A DNA stretch of 64,000 nt from Blastococcus haudaquaticus (GTDB lineage Bacteria > Actinomycetota > Actinomycetes > Mycobacteriales > Geodermatophilaceae). A program made the position numbers and the translations under genes. The DNA lies in the NCBI RefSeq assembly GCF_900230285.1, contig NZ_OCNK01000005.1:248001-312000 (forward strand), in the 5' to 3' direction. The number at the start of each line of letters is the position of its first letter. Positions within the stretch are counted from its first letter, which is position 1. The notes beneath the pieces were generated by a model, which did no database searches, was not told where the DNA came from, and saw nothing but the letters and a program-made list of their open reading frames with translations. Below are positions 1 through 9,276 of this stretch, piece by piece.

Positions 1-31
1 CGTCAGCCGGCCCGCGGACCATGATGGGAGC

Positions 32-1084
32 GTGACCGACCTCGACGCAGCCCAGACCGCTCCGGTGCGCTTCGGCCTCGTCGGCTACGGGTTCGGAGGG
101 CGGTACTTCCACGCTCCCCTGCTCGGTTCCGCACCCGGGTGCGAGCTGCTCGGCGTGGTCACCACCTCGCCCGACCGCCGGGCACTGGTCGAGCAGGACT
201 CGCCGGGTCGCGCGACGTTCGCCTCGCTCGAGGAGCTGCGGGCGGCGGGTGCCGAGGCGGTGGCGATCTCCACACCGGCCGGCACCCACAGCGAGCTCAC
301 CGACCGGGCGCTCGAGCTCGGTCTCGCCGTCGTGTGCGACAAGCCGTTCGCCCTCGACGCCGGAGCGGCCCGCCGGTCCGTGGAGCTCGCCGATCAGCAC
401 GGGCTGGCCCTCGCCCCGTACCAGAACCGGCGCTGGGACTCCGACTTCCTGACCGTCCGCCGGCTGGTCGACGACGGCACCCTCGGCGACGTCGTCCGCT
501 TCGAGTCGCGGTTCGAGCGTCTCGATCCCGACGCCGGACCCGGCGCCTCCGGAGGCGGCACGCTGCTCGACTTCGGCAGCCATCTCGTCGACCAGGCACT
601 GGCGCTGCTCGGGCCGGTGGCGTCGGTCTACGCCGAATGGCGGTTGCGCGAGAACGGCCTGGACGACGACGTGTTCGTGGCGCTCACCCACGCGAACGGC
701 GCCCGGTCGCACCTGTGGGGCAGCTGGAGCCAGGCCGCTCCGGGGCCCCGGTTCCGGGTCACCGGCACGAAGGCGGGCTATGTGAACCGCACGCCCATGG
801 ACGGGCAGGAGGAGCTGCTGCTGGCCGGCGCCACCCCGGCGACGCTGGGTCCGGACTGGGGTGACGAGGCGCCCGAGCGCTGGGGCAAGGTCTACCGGGG
901 CACCGAGGGCCAGACCGTGCCGACCGAGAACGGCGCGTGGGACAGCTTCTACCCCGCGTTCGCCCGCGCCGTCCGCGGCGCCGGCCCTCTCCCGGTCGAC
1001 CCCCGCGACGCCATCGCGTCGATGGCGGTGCTGGACGCCGCGCGGCGCAGCGCCACCGAGGGGACCGTCATCGCCCTGGCCTGA
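32..1084 (+). CDS. Gfo/Idh/MocA family oxidoreductase
   Basis: A 350-residue NAD(P)-dependent oxidoreductase of the Gfo/Idh/MocA family, which oxidises or reduces sugars and related polyols in the cytoplasm. The N-terminal Rossmann fold shows the dinucleotide motif GYGFGG at residues 18-23. The family EKP-type motif appears as CDKP at about 102-105, followed by the C-terminal alpha/beta substrate domain. The start is GTG at 32. A GGGAG stretch lies almost directly upstream, which is closer than ideal, so the start is not certain; the next in-frame GTG is at 65. It converges on cobU with only a few bases between the stops. The substrate cannot be read from the sequence. Confidence 0.88.
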   Translation: MTDLDAAQTAPVRFGLVGYGFGGRYFHAPLLGSAPGCELLGVVTTSPDRRALVEQDSPGRATFASLEELRAAGAEAVAISTPAGTHSELTDRALELGLAVVCDKPFALDAGAARRSVELADQHGLALAPYQNRRWDSDFLTVRRLVDDGTLGDVVRFESRFERLDPDAGPGASGGGTLLDFGSHLVDQALALLGPVASVYAEWRLRENGLDDDVFVALTHANGARSHLWGSWSQAAPGPRFRVTGTKAGYVNRTPMDGQEELLLAGATPATLGPDWGDEAPERWGKVYRGTEGQTVPTENGAWDSFYPAFARAVRGAGPLPVDPRDAIASMAVLDAARRSATEGTVIALA

Positions 1085-1087
1085 CCG

Positions 1088-1654
1088 CTATCGCAGGCGT
1101 TGCGGCAGACCGGCGGTGACGAGCCAGACGCGGTCGGACGCGGCAGCGATGCGCGCGTTCAGGACACCGAGCTCGTCCCGGAAGCGGCGGCCGGACGGCG
1201 TGGCCGGCACGATGCCCGAGCCGACCTCGTTGCTGACGCCGACGACCCCCCGGCGAGTGCCCACCCAGGCCGCCACGAGTGCGTCGACGGCCTCGCGCAG
1301 CTTCGCGTCGGAGCCGGGCTGCCCGTCCCACACCTCGCACTCGTCCATGACGCGGGCCAGCCAGGTGGTCAGGCAGTCGACCAGGACGGGCGGACCCGGG
1401 GTGCCGAGGACGGCGACCAGGTCGAGCGTCTCGGTCGTCGTCCAACTGACCGGGCGGCGCGCGCGGTGCAGCGCCACCCGGTCGGCCCACTCGACGTCGT
1501 CCTCGGTGGGGCGCAGACCGCAGGCGACGTACTCGACCCGCGGCTCACGCATGAGGAGTCCCTCGGCGTAGGAGGACTTCCCGGAACGTGCGCCACCGAG
1601 GACCAGCACCCGCGGGGACCGACGACGGAACGGCAGGCGCGGCACGCCGAACAC
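1088..1654 (-). CDS. cobU: Adenosylcobinamide kinase/guanylyltransferase (CobU)
   Basis: A bifunctional enzyme of late cobalamin synthesis. It phosphorylates adenosylcobinamide and transfers GMP to it, making adenosylcobinamide-GDP. The P-loop GGARSGKS near residue 20 is the typical CobU signature. The length of about 188 residues suits the family, and the conserved VLVDCLTTWLA and VSNEVGSGIVP segments are present. The start is uncertain: GTG at 1654 is preferred on length, and a second in-frame GTG is at 1645. No other cobalamin genes are in the window, so its partners must be elsewhere. Confidence 0.88.
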   Translation of the reverse strand: MFGVPRLPFRRRSPRVLVLGGARSGKSSYAEGLLMREPRVEYVACGLRPTEDDVEWADRVALHRARRPVSWTTTETLDLVAVLGTPGPPVLVDCLTTWLARVMDECEVWDGQPGSDAKLREAVDALVAAWVGTRRGVVGVSNEVGSGIVPATPSGRRFRDELGVLNARIAAASDRVWLVTAGLPQRLR

Positions 1655-1713
1655 GCTAGCCGGGGCGGGTCTCCGAACGGAGAGCCACCGGTCGACGCCG
1701 GAGCGCGCCGGGT

Positions 1714-2133
1714 TCAGCGGCGGCTCCGGGTCCGGACGCCGAGGATCCCCGGCCGGCGGATGACCAGCACGGCGTGCAGGCGGCGGACCGCCGCCCCGGC
1801 TCGCTCCCCCGGGCCCCGCGGAGCTGTGGCACGCAGGCGGGCCTCGACATGCGCGAGCCGTTCCTCCAGCTCGTGCATGTCCGCCGAGCCACTGTTCCCG
1901 GGGCTCGCGCTGCGCGGCTGGGCCGCGATCTCGGCGAGCCCTTCGGACAGACCGCTCATCAGCTTCGCGACGTCGCCGGGCAGCAGCCGGGCCGTGCCGA
2001 CGCACGTCCCGTCGCACCAGAGGCTGAGGTTCAGCATCCCCTCCTCGGTGTGCGCAGACACCCGGACCCCGCGGCCCTCGCCACGCAGGTCCCACGCCCA
2101 CCGACCGTGCCGTGGAAGCGGGATCACCGTCAT
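1714..2133 (-). CDS. Conserved hypothetical protein
   Basis: A 139-residue protein that I do not recognise. The N-terminal 70 residues look like a small beta-rich fold. A predicted helix with heptad-like character (ELEERLAHVEARLRA) follows at about 85-100, and then a basic arginine-rich tail. There is no signal peptide or membrane segment. The ATG at 2133 opens the frame, and codon use matches the neighbours, so it is probably a real gene. It lies upstream of cobU in the same direction with a short gap; nothing in it points to a cobalamin role. Confidence 0.6.
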   Translation of the reverse strand: MTVIPLPRHGRWAWDLRGEGRGVRVSAHTEEGMLNLSLWCDGTCVGTARLLPGDVAKLMSGLSEGLAEIAAQPRSASPGNSGSADMHELEERLAHVEARLRATAPRGPGERAGAAVRRLHAVLVIRRPGILGVRTRSRR

Positions 2134-2244
2134 GGGCAGAGGCTGGACATCGGTGGTCCGCTAGTCAAGACGAGCCGCCCCGAGCCGTCACGATTGGGCA
2201 TCGACGCTGGTCGGCGGCGGGATGACCGGCCTACCGTCCCGACC

Positions 2245-3114
2245 GTGAGGCTCTCCGTGGGTACGGCAGCCGCAGCCCTGGCCGTGACGGTGCTGGTCGG
2301 CTGCACGGGCCCGTCCAGCGACTCGAGCGGCGCGGACAGCGGCGGCAGCATGGTCGTCCCCGATCGGGCGGCTCCCGGGGACCCCGAGGCAGCGCCCGAC
2401 GACAGCGACGCCGACCGGCAGGTGGTCACGACGGCGACCGCCTCCCTCGTCGTCGACGACCCGGCGGACGGCGCCCAGCAGGTGAGCGAGCTGGTGGAGT
2501 CCGTCGGCGGCCGGGTCGACGAACGCAGCGAGCACGCCGGGTCCGGGGAGAACGGGAGCGCATCCGCCGACCTCGTGGTACGGGTGCCGTCGGACGAGCT
2601 GACCGTCGTCCTGGCCGACCTCGAGGGACTCGGCGACGTCGAGAGCGTGTCGGTGTCCCGCTCCGACGTGACGACCACCGCGGTCGACCTGGACGCACGG
2701 ATCTCGGCACTGCAGTCGTCGGTGGCCCGGCTGCAGGCGCTGATCGACGGGGCGACCACCACCGAGGACCTGCTCACCGCCGAGGGGGTCCTGTCCGAGC
2801 GGCAGCAGGAACTGGAGTCGCTGCAGTCGCAGCGGGCGCTCCTGGCCGACCAGGTCGAGCTGTCGACCCTCACCGTGCACCTGCGACCGTTCGGCGTGGC
2901 GCCGGCCGGAGGGCCGGACGGCTTCACCGACGGGCTCGGCACCGGCTGGCGGGCTCTCGTCTCGGCCGTGGGCACGGTGGTCGTCGTCCTCGGCGTCCTG
3001 CTCCCGTGGCTGGCGCTCGGTGCGGTCATCACGGCGGCGGTGGTGCTGGCGCTCCGTCTCGTCCGGCGGCGGGCGGCGGTGGCGGCCCCGGCGCCCACGC
3101 CCCCGCGGGGATAG
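2245..3114 (+). CDS. DUF4349 domain-containing lipoprotein
   Basis: A 289-residue envelope protein. The N-terminus is a lipoprotein signal (hydrophobic stretch ending LVGC, lipobox Cys near residue 19), followed by a Ser/Gly/Asp-rich linker. The central DUF4349 region, about 60-215, includes a coiled-coil stretch with repeated Leu and Gln. One strong transmembrane helix lies near 235-260, with a basic tail after it. The GTG at 2245 places the lipobox correctly. Members of this family are membrane anchored and of unknown function. Transcription runs towards the 3' end of rnpB on the other strand. Confidence 0.85.
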   Translation: MRLSVGTAAAALAVTVLVGCTGPSSDSSGADSGGSMVVPDRAAPGDPEAAPDDSDADRQVVTTATASLVVDDPADGAQQVSELVESVGGRVDERSEHAGSGENGSASADLVVRVPSDELTVVLADLEGLGDVESVSVSRSDVTTTAVDLDARISALQSSVARLQALIDGATTTEDLLTAEGVLSERQQELESLQSQRALLADQVELSTLTVHLRPFGVAPAGGPDGFTDGLGTGWRALVSAVGTVVVVLGVLLPWLALGAVITAAVVLALRLVRRRAAVAAPAPTPPRG

Positions 3115-3121
3115 GCGGGCG

Positions 3122-3556
3122 ACGGACGAGTCGGCCTGTACGCCGGGTTCTGTCCACGGGTGCCTCACGGCCTCCCGATGGGCGGTCATCCATCTAGGCC
3201 TGCCGTTGCCGGCAGGCTCCAGCGGTCTACCCGCAGGCTCGGGCGGGCCGCCCTCGAACGCCTGCGCAGGACGGCTGAACTGGAGAACCAGAACCGCCGT
3301 CCGTTCTTGACCTTGCTCCGGGTGGGGTTTACCGAGCCACACCGGTCACCCGGTGTGCGGTGGTCTCTTACACCGCCGTTTCACCCTTACCAGTGCCCAG
3401 TCCGAAGACGTGACACTGGCGGTCTGTTCTCTGTGGCACTGTCCCGCGGGTCACCCCGGGTCGCTGTTAACGACCACCCTGCCCTGTGGAGCCCGGACGT
3501 TCCTCGGCGACGGGGTCTCCCCCGCCGACGCGACCGCCCAGCCGACTCGTCCGTCG
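3122..3556 (-). ncRNA. rnpB: RNase P RNA (class A, rnpB)
   Basis: The catalytic RNA of RNase P, which trims the 5' leader from pre-tRNA. On the minus strand the 5' end carries GACGAGTCGGC, which pairs with GCCGACTCGTC at the 3' end to make helix P1. The conserved core is visible: GAGGAACGTCCGGGCTCC, then ACAGTGCCACAGAGAACAG, then GGGTAAGG-type and GTGAAACGG segments, then AGATGGATGACCG, and the terminal GACAGAACCCGGCGTACAG. The length of about 430 bases fits a high-GC bacterial type A RNA. A TACACT -10-like hexamer lies just upstream (plus-strand 3565-3570). Confidence 0.97.
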
Positions 3557-3600
3557 TGCAGGTCAGTGTAGGGCGCCGCCACGGATCGGCCGACCACCGA

Positions 3601-3804
3601 TCACTCGCTGGGCTGCGGGATCTCCGGGCAGTCGATCTGCGGGTTGACGCCCACGTAGTTCAGCGGGCCGGCCAGGATGGTGACGACGATCGTGCTGACG
3701 CCTGCGCAGTCGGTGCTCCCGCTGCTGAAGTAGCCGCGTTGCACCGTGGCGACGACGCCGATGACCAGCCAGATCAGCACGAGCAGGCTCAGGATCCTCC
3801 GCAT
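3601..3804 (-). CDS. Small single-pass membrane protein, unknown function
   Basis: A 67-residue protein that I do not recognise by family. Residues 4-23 are a strong hydrophobic helix (LSLLVLIWLVIGVVATV) that could be an uncleaved anchor or a signal. A short extracytoplasmic tail with two cysteines (STDCAG and QIDCPE) follows and could form a disulfide. The ATG at 3804 opens the frame. It lies just upstream of the rnpB promoter in the same orientation. Similar small anchored proteins occur widely in actinobacteria. Confidence 0.65.
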   Translation of the reverse strand: MRRILSLLVLIWLVIGVVATVQRGYFSSGSTDCAGVSTIVVTILAGPLNYVGVNPQIDCPEIPQPSE

Positions 3805-3863
3805 CGGCCCCGTCTACCCGCGGCTCCGCCCCGCCATGCTCGGGTCGGCGGCGCCCTCCCGGC

Positions 3864-4583
3864 TCAGCCCCAGAAGAGCCGGAAGCCGACCCGGCGGCGC
3901 CCGTCCTCGGTCAGTGTCGACATGTCGACGACCTGACGAGCCTGCATGTCGACAGGGTCGTCGGAAAGCAGCTCCAGGTACCGCCGGTGCTCGGTGAGCG
4001 AGGCGACCGCGAGTTCCACCGTGTCGCTGACGTCAACCTCGTGCGGCGGGTCGGTCATCTCGCTGACCGCGATGTACTGGACGCCCGACCACCGCTCCTC
4101 GGTCAGGTCGGGGAAGATCCACTCGTTGCCCGCGTCCGCGACCGCATCCAGCACGCACCGGCCGAGGGCCTGGTGGTCGGCGGAGTTGAGGTACGCCGGC
4201 GACACCCCGGGCGGGGTCCACGTGGGCCCGAAGTAGCCGGTGACCACCAGTTCCGGCTTGTGCCGCCGGATCGCCGCGGCCAGGTCGCGCCGGAGGTCGG
4301 GCCCGGCCACCAGCACGCCGTCCCGGTGGTCGAGGAACTCCACCTCGGGGACGCCGACGACGGCGGCCGACCGCCGCTCCTCCTCCTCGCGCAGCGGTCC
4401 CGCCTGCGCGGGCGGGACGCCGGCCATCCCCGCCTCGCCGCGGGTGGCGAGGAGGTAGTGCACCTCTTTGCCTGCCGCCGTCCACACGGCGACCGCGGCG
4501 GCGATCCCGTACTCGATGTCGTCGGGATGGGCGGCGACGACGAGGGCGCGCTGCCAGTCGTCGGGAAAGGGGCTGGTCGGCAT
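3864..4583 (-). CDS. PIG-L family deacetylase (LmbE-like)
   Basis: A 239-residue zinc-dependent N-acetylglucosaminyl deacetylase-like enzyme. The metal and catalytic motif AHPDDIE is at about 18-24, and the second signature SADHQALG near 130 supplies a further metal-binding histidine. Family members remove acetyl groups from GlcNAc-type substrates, including mycothiol precursors, but this one cannot be assigned to MshB specifically. The ATG at 4583 is the first start that gives the standard family N-terminus. The reading frame stays open far upstream of this on the minus strand, antisense to the GGDEF-EAL gene, and that extension is not coding. Confidence 0.88.
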   Translation of the reverse strand: MPTSPFPDDWQRALVVAAHPDDIEYGIAAAVAVWTAAGKEVHYLLATRGEAGMAGVPPAQAGPLREEEERRSAAVVGVPEVEFLDHRDGVLVAGPDLRRDLAAAIRRHKPELVVTGYFGPTWTPPGVSPAYLNSADHQALGRCVLDAVADAGNEWIFPDLTEERWSGVQYIAVSEMTDPPHEVDVSDTVELAVASLTEHRRYLELLSDDPVDMQARQVVDMSTLTEDGRRRVGFRLFWG

Positions 4584-4678
4584 GGGAGCAGTCTGCCGCG
4601 CCGGTCGACCTCGCGGTGCGGCCGCCGACCTCGCCGTCGACCGCGGGGCCGGCGGACGTACGGCGCGGTCGAGCGGGG

Positions 4679-5038
4679 TCAGCGGCCGCGGGCGACCCGC
4701 AGCGCCGCGGTCACCAGCGGCACCTGCAGGGGCAGGCGGACGGCGGCCACGGCGAGCGGCAGCGGCCGCTTCGGGATGACGCGGAACGTGTGCAGGTGGG
4801 CCGGCACGAAGGCGAGCAGCAGGCCGGCTGCCGCCCAGCCGCCCGCCCGACGCGTGGCCGGCGCCGACAGCAGGGCGGCGGTGCCGATCTCGGCCACCCC
4901 CGTCGCGGCCACCCAGGCGCGGGCGCTGCCGAGCTCCGGCGGCACCAGCCACTCGTAGGTCCTCGGGCGCACCATGTGGATGACTCCCGACCCGCCGAGC
5001 AGTGCCGCCAACCCCATCGCCGCGCCCGGTCCCCGCAT
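4679..5038 (-). CDS. DoxX-like small membrane protein
   Basis: A 119-residue membrane protein with about four hydrophobic segments, matching the size and pattern of DoxX-like proteins (GVAEIGTAALL helix, FVPAHLHTF segment). Such proteins are poorly characterised and are often linked to quinone or redox functions. The start is ATG 5038, with an alternative GTG at 5047. It is divergent from the TauE/SafE gene at 5064, so the two must share a very short promoter region. Confidence 0.75.
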   Translation of the reverse strand: MRGPGAAMGLAALLGGSGVIHMVRPRTYEWLVPPELGSARAWVAATGVAEIGTAALLSAPATRRAGGWAAAGLLLAFVPAHLHTFRVIPKRPLPLAVAAVRLPLQVPLVTAALRVARGR

Positions 5039-5063
5039 GCGGGTCACCGTAGGCTCGCCCGTC

Positions 5064-5816
5064 GTGCCCGCCGTCGACCTGGTCATCGCCGCGGTCGTGG
5101 CCTGCCTGGCCGGGGTCATCAACTCGATCGCCGGCGGCGGCTCGCTCATCCTGTTTCCCACCCTCGTGGCGCTCGGCCTGCCGACGGTCGCCGCGAACGT
5201 CACGAACTCCGTCACGCAGTGGCCGGGCTACCTCGGCGGCGTCGCCGGGTTCCGCCGCGAGTACGTGGGCCAGCGGAGCCGGCTGATCAGGTTCGGGCTC
5301 GTCGCGGTGCTCGGGGGGACGACCGGCAGCATCCTGCTGCTCACCACACCCTCGGACGCCTTCGACCTGGTCGTCCCGGTGCTGGTGCTGCTCGCCAGCC
5401 TGCTGCTGGCCGTCCAGCCGGTGCTCACCCGCCGGCTGGAGGACGGCGACGCCGGCCCGCGGCGCGACCCCGCCTGGGTCTACGTCGCCCTCTTCGCCGC
5501 GACGGTCTACGGCGGCTACTTCGGCGGCGCGCTCGGCGTGATCCTCGTCGGCGTCCTGGGCATCGCGCTGCACCGGCTGAAGCTGGCCAACGCCTTCAAG
5601 TCGGCCCTGTCGGCGGTGACCGCCACCGTGACCATCGTCGTCTTCGGGTTCTTCGGCGACGTTCACTGGGACGTCGTCGCCGTGGCTGCTCCGGGGAACC
5701 TGATCGGCGGCTTCCTGGGCGCCCGCGTGGCCACCCGGATCCCGGTGCGTCCCCTGCGGATCCTCATCGTGACGTTCGGGGTCGCCGTTTCGGTCTACCT
5801 GTTCCTGCGCGCCTGA
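5064..5816 (+). CDS. Sulfite exporter TauE/SafE family membrane protein
   Basis: A 250-residue integral membrane protein with about seven to eight hydrophobic segments in two similar halves. The first half opens with the family motif GVINSIAGGGSLILFP (about 17-32). The second half has YGGYFGGALGVILV and later GGFLGARVA, the usual repeat of that motif. The family exports organosulfur anions or sulfite; the substrate here is unknown. The GTG start at 5064 lies between the divergent DoxX-like start and the first helix. Confidence 0.88.
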   Translation: MPAVDLVIAAVVACLAGVINSIAGGGSLILFPTLVALGLPTVAANVTNSVTQWPGYLGGVAGFRREYVGQRSRLIRFGLVAVLGGTTGSILLLTTPSDAFDLVVPVLVLLASLLLAVQPVLTRRLEDGDAGPRRDPAWVYVALFAATVYGGYFGGALGVILVGVLGIALHRLKLANAFKSALSAVTATVTIVVFGFFGDVHWDVVAVAAPGNLIGGFLGARVATRIPVRPLRILIVTFGVAVSVYLFLRA

Positions 5817-5885
5817 CCTGCCCCCTTGGGGGGAGACACCCCTCCCCGGGTTCACCGGGCACCCGCCCCCTCCGATGACACCTGC

Positions 5886-8177
5886 ATGGCCGGTCGTCCT
5901 CGCTCCCGGTTGCTGCCGGGTGCGCCGCGGTGGCTGCTGGTACTCACGCTGCTCGGCGCCGTCGGCTTCGCGCTCTTCGGCGTCGCGCGTCTCGTGCGCC
6001 CCGGCCTCTTCACCGGCCTCGCCCGGTCCCTCGACGTCCCGGTCCTCGTCGTGCTGCACACCGCCCTGCTGGTGCTGCTCGCCTGGCGGGCCCGCCGCGT
6101 CGTCACCGAGCGTGCCGTGTGGAACCGGCTGGCCCTCGGCGCGGCGGTCTTCGTCGTCGCCCTGCTCGTCGTCCTCGTGCTCGCGGTGCTGCCCGCCACC
6201 CGTGAGATCGCCGGCCTGCCGATCATCTGGGCCGGGGTCGCGGTCTTTCCCTTCTGGTACGGCGCGCTGGTGCGCTGGAACCGCTACAGCACCAGCCTCG
6301 CCGACCCCAACGACGTCCTCAACGGCGCCGCGGCGGTCCTGGCCGTCGTCGCCGTGCTCAACGTGGTGCTCGAGGCGGTCGGCAGCCCGCTCACCCGGCT
6401 CCCCTGGTGGGAGCTGCAGGCGCAGCTGGCCCAGTTCGCCGTGTGCTTCGTGCTGCTCGGCACCGCTCTGACACTGCCGTCCATCGGGGCGATGGGCCGC
6501 GACCTGCGCACGTGGCTCGTCGTCCTCGCCTTCAGCGCCGGCCTGGCCGGCACCACGGCGACCTTCGTCGCCGGCGGGGAGCGGGTGGGCTGGGGCGCGA
6601 TCACCCAGCCCTGCGTCATCGCCTGCCTGGCGCTGGCCGCCTGCCTCCGCTCCCGTCGGTCGGCACCTCAGCCGACCGATCCCGGTGCCGCGACCATCGG
6701 GGCCTTCGTCGTCATCGTCGCGTCCACGCTGACCCTGGCGCTGAGCACGGTCACCGGCGCGGTGGGCGCCGCCACCTGGTGCGCCGCCCTGGCCACGGCG
6801 GGCGCGGGTGTGCGCCTCGTGGTGAACATCCGGGAGCTGGCCCAGCTGGCGGTCACCCGGCGCGAGGCCCTGACCGACGAGCTGACCGGCCTGGCCAACC
6901 GCCGGGCCGTCCTGCGCCGGGTCGAGGAACTGTGCGCCGAGGGGACGCCGCTCGCCCTGGCGCTGCTCGACCTGGACAAGTTCAAGGAGGTCAACGACGC
7001 CCTCGGCCACGCCGCCGGCGACGACCTGCTGCGCATGGTGGCCACGCGGCTGGAAGCCGTGCTGCGCCCCGGCGACCTGCTCGGTCGGCTCGGGGGCGAC
7101 GAGTTCGCCGTCGTCGCACTGATGGATGCCGACGTCCCGCTGGACGAGGCCGCTCGTGCCGTAGGCCGCCGCCTGCACGACCGGCTCGCCGAGCCGTTCG
7201 TCATCGGCGGGATGGCCATCCACTCGGCGGTCAGCGTCGGGGTCACCACCTCGACCGGCGACCCCGACGACGGTCAGGCGCCGACGCAGCTGCTGCGCGA
7301 GGCCGACGTCGCGATGTACGACGCCAAGCGGTCCGGTGCCGGGATCTCCCTGTACGACAGCACCCGCCACGCCGACAGCAGCGGCCACCTGGCCCTCGTC
7401 GAGGAGCTGCGCACGGCGATGTCCACCGGACAGCTCGTCCTGCACCACCAGCCCCAGCTGGACATCGTCACCGGCGCCACGGTGGGCGTGGAGGCCCTCG
7501 TCCGCTGGCAGCACCCGGTGCGCGGGCTGCTGTACCCGGGCGACTTCCTGCCGCTCGCCGAGGTGCACGGGCTCATGGGCACCCTCACCGAGGTGGTCCT
7601 CGCCCAGGCCGTGACCCAGGCCGCGGCCCGGCGGGCCGAGGGCCTCGAGCTGCCCGTATCGGTCAACCTGTCGGCGAGCAACCTCCTGGACGTCGCTCTG
7701 CCGGCCCGGGTGGCCGACCTGCTCGTCCGGCACGACCTACCGCCGGCGCTGCTCGTCCTGGAGGTCACCGAGAGCGTCCTGCTCACCGACCCCGAGCGCA
7801 GCCTCGCCGTCGTCGGCGCGCTCGCCGACCTCGGCGCCACCGTGAGCATCGACGACTACGGGACGGGCTACTCGTCGCTGGCCTACCTCCGCGACCTGCC
7901 CGTCGCCGAGCTCAAGCTCGACCGGTCGTTCACCGCCGACCTGCTCACCGACGCCCGCACCGAGGCCATCGTGGCCAGCACGATCGAGCTCGCCCACCGG
8001 CTGGGTCTGCGCGTGGTGGCCGAGGGCGTCGAGGACGAGGGGACGCTCACCCACCTGCGGTCCCTCGACTGCGACGTCAGCCAGGGCTACCTGCACGCCC
8101 GGCCGCTGCCGGCCGAGGAGCTCGGTTGCTGGCTCGCCGCGCACGCCCCGGCCGCCGTGGTGGCCTCGCCGGTCTAG
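5886..8177 (+). CDS. Membrane GGDEF-EAL cyclic-di-GMP protein
   Basis: A 763-residue bifunctional signalling protein. The first 310 residues or so carry eight to nine predicted membrane helices. A GGDEF diguanylate cyclase domain follows, with intact LGGDEFAV near 402-409, and then an EAL phosphodiesterase domain with VEALVRW near 535, DDYGTGYSSLAYL near 655 and EGVED near 715. Both active-site signatures look intact, so both making and breaking c-di-GMP are possible. The ATG at 5886 is chosen because the hydrophobic region begins about 12 residues later. The minus strand here is open for thousands of bases, but that is a composition effect. Confidence 0.93.
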   Translation: MAGRPRSRLLPGAPRWLLVLTLLGAVGFALFGVARLVRPGLFTGLARSLDVPVLVVLHTALLVLLAWRARRVVTERAVWNRLALGAAVFVVALLVVLVLAVLPATREIAGLPIIWAGVAVFPFWYGALVRWNRYSTSLADPNDVLNGAAAVLAVVAVLNVVLEAVGSPLTRLPWWELQAQLAQFAVCFVLLGTALTLPSIGAMGRDLRTWLVVLAFSAGLAGTTATFVAGGERVGWGAITQPCVIACLALAACLRSRRSAPQPTDPGAATIGAFVVIVASTLTLALSTVTGAVGAATWCAALATAGAGVRLVVNIRELAQLAVTRREALTDELTGLANRRAVLRRVEELCAEGTPLALALLDLDKFKEVNDALGHAAGDDLLRMVATRLEAVLRPGDLLGRLGGDEFAVVALMDADVPLDEAARAVGRRLHDRLAEPFVIGGMAIHSAVSVGVTTSTGDPDDGQAPTQLLREADVAMYDAKRSGAGISLYDSTRHADSSGHLALVEELRTAMSTGQLVLHHQPQLDIVTGATVGVEALVRWQHPVRGLLYPGDFLPLAEVHGLMGTLTEVVLAQAVTQAAARRAEGLELPVSVNLSASNLLDVALPARVADLLVRHDLPPALLVLEVTESVLLTDPERSLAVVGALADLGATVSIDDYGTGYSSLAYLRDLPVAELKLDRSFTADLLTDARTEAIVASTIELAHRLGLRVVAEGVEDEGTLTHLRSLDCDVSQGYLHARPLPAEELGCWLAAHAPAAVVASPV

Positions 8178-8181
8178 CGGC

Positions 8182-9276
8182 TCAGCGCAGGTGCGAGGTG
8201 TCGTTCACCAGCCGGACCGACGTCCGGCCGTCGGAGGACCAGGCGACCGAGCACAAGGACGCGGCCTCAAGGAAGACCCGGTGCACCACCTCGTCGCCTG
8301 AGCCCAGGCCGGCCGCGAGCAGCAGCTTGATCGGGGTCACGTGGCTGACCACCAGCACGGTGCGGCCGACGTGCGCGTCGAGGATGCGGCGACGGGCCCG
8401 GGCCACCCGCGCGCTCACGTCGGCGACGGACTCGCCGTTCGGCGCGGCCACGGTGACGTCGTCCAGGAAGCGCCGCGCGGCGAGCGGGTGCCGGGCACGC
8501 GCCTCGTCGAAGGTCATCCCCTCGATGTCGCCGAAGTCCAGCTCCACCAGGTCGTCGTCGAAGGCGACCGGCAGGCCGAGGGCGGCGGCGACGATCTCCG
8601 CGGTCTCCCGCGTGCGGCGAAGCGGCGAAGCGACGACGGCGTCGATGCCCAGCGCCTTGGCCCGCTCCCCCGCCGCCTCGGCCTCGGCCCGCCCGGTGCG
8701 CGACAGCGGCAGGTCGTTGCGCCCGCTGAACCGCCGCTCGGGGGTGTGCTCGGTCTGCCCGTGCCGCAGCAGGTGCGTGACGGTGGTGACCACCGGCGCG
8801 GGTTCCCCGGTCGGCTGCACGTCGTCCTCCAGTACGACGGCCTCCGCAGCGGGGTCGCGGTGCACCGGCTTCCCGTCCATGGCGCTGTTGGCCAGGGCGT
8901 CCGCCGCGCCGTTCTGCGCCCGCGGGACCCAGGTGTAGCGGACGTCGGCGAGCTGCCGCGCGATCTTCTGCGCCTGCAGGGCGAGCTGCTGCATGTCGGG
9001 GTGCTTGATCTTCCAGCGCCCCGACATCTGCTCGACGACGAGCTTGGAGTCCATCCGGACCTCGACGCGAGCGGCCGGGTCCAGGTCGAGTGCGGCCTGC
9101 AGCCCGGCGACGAGGCCGCCGTACTCGGCGACGTTGTTGGTGGCACGCCCGACCGACGCCGCACGTTCGGCCAGCACGCGGCCGGTCTCGGCGTCGCGCA
9201 CCAGCGCGCCGTAGCCGGCCGGACCCGGGTTGCCCCGCGACCCGCCGTCCGCCTCCACGACGAACCGCCGGGTCAC
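8182..9276 (-). CDS. Bifunctional RNase H / acid phosphatase
   Basis: A 364-residue two-domain protein equivalent to M. tuberculosis Rv2228c. Residues 1-135 are a type I RNase H domain with the expected acidic residues (VEADGGSRGNP, NNVAEYGG, RMDSKLVV, NGAADALAN). A linker leads to a histidine phosphatase domain with LLRHGQTEHTP near 175 and VVSHVTPIK near 320. In mycobacteria the C-terminal domain is linked to cobalamin pathway phosphatase activity. The GTG start at 9276 overlaps the stop of the zinc-ribbon gene as GTGA, which indicates translational coupling. Confidence 0.92.
   Translation of the reverse strand: MTRRFVVEADGGSRGNPGPAGYGALVRDAETGRVLAERAASVGRATNNVAEYGGLVAGLQAALDLDPAARVEVRMDSKLVVEQMSGRWKIKHPDMQQLALQAQKIARQLADVRYTWVPRAQNGAADALANSAMDGKPVHRDPAAEAVVLEDDVQPTGEPAPVVTTVTHLLRHGQTEHTPERRFSGRNDLPLSRTGRAEAEAAGERAKALGIDAVVASPLRRTRETAEIVAAALGLPVAFDDDLVELDFGDIEGMTFDEARARHPLAARRFLDDVTVAAPNGESVADVSARVARARRRILDAHVGRTVLVVSHVTPIKLLLAAGLGSGDEVVHRVFLEAASLCSVAWSSDGRTSVRLVNDTSHLR

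Noticed and set aside
5817-5885. A possible terminator after the TauE/SafE gene
   Set aside because: The G-run and C-run pair over only about six bases in several registers, too weak to call.
3864-7733. A 1289-codon open frame on the minus strand
   Set aside because: Only its last 239 codons, from 4583, match a protein family (PIG-L). The rest is antisense to the GGDEF-EAL and TauE genes and is open only because of the high GC content.
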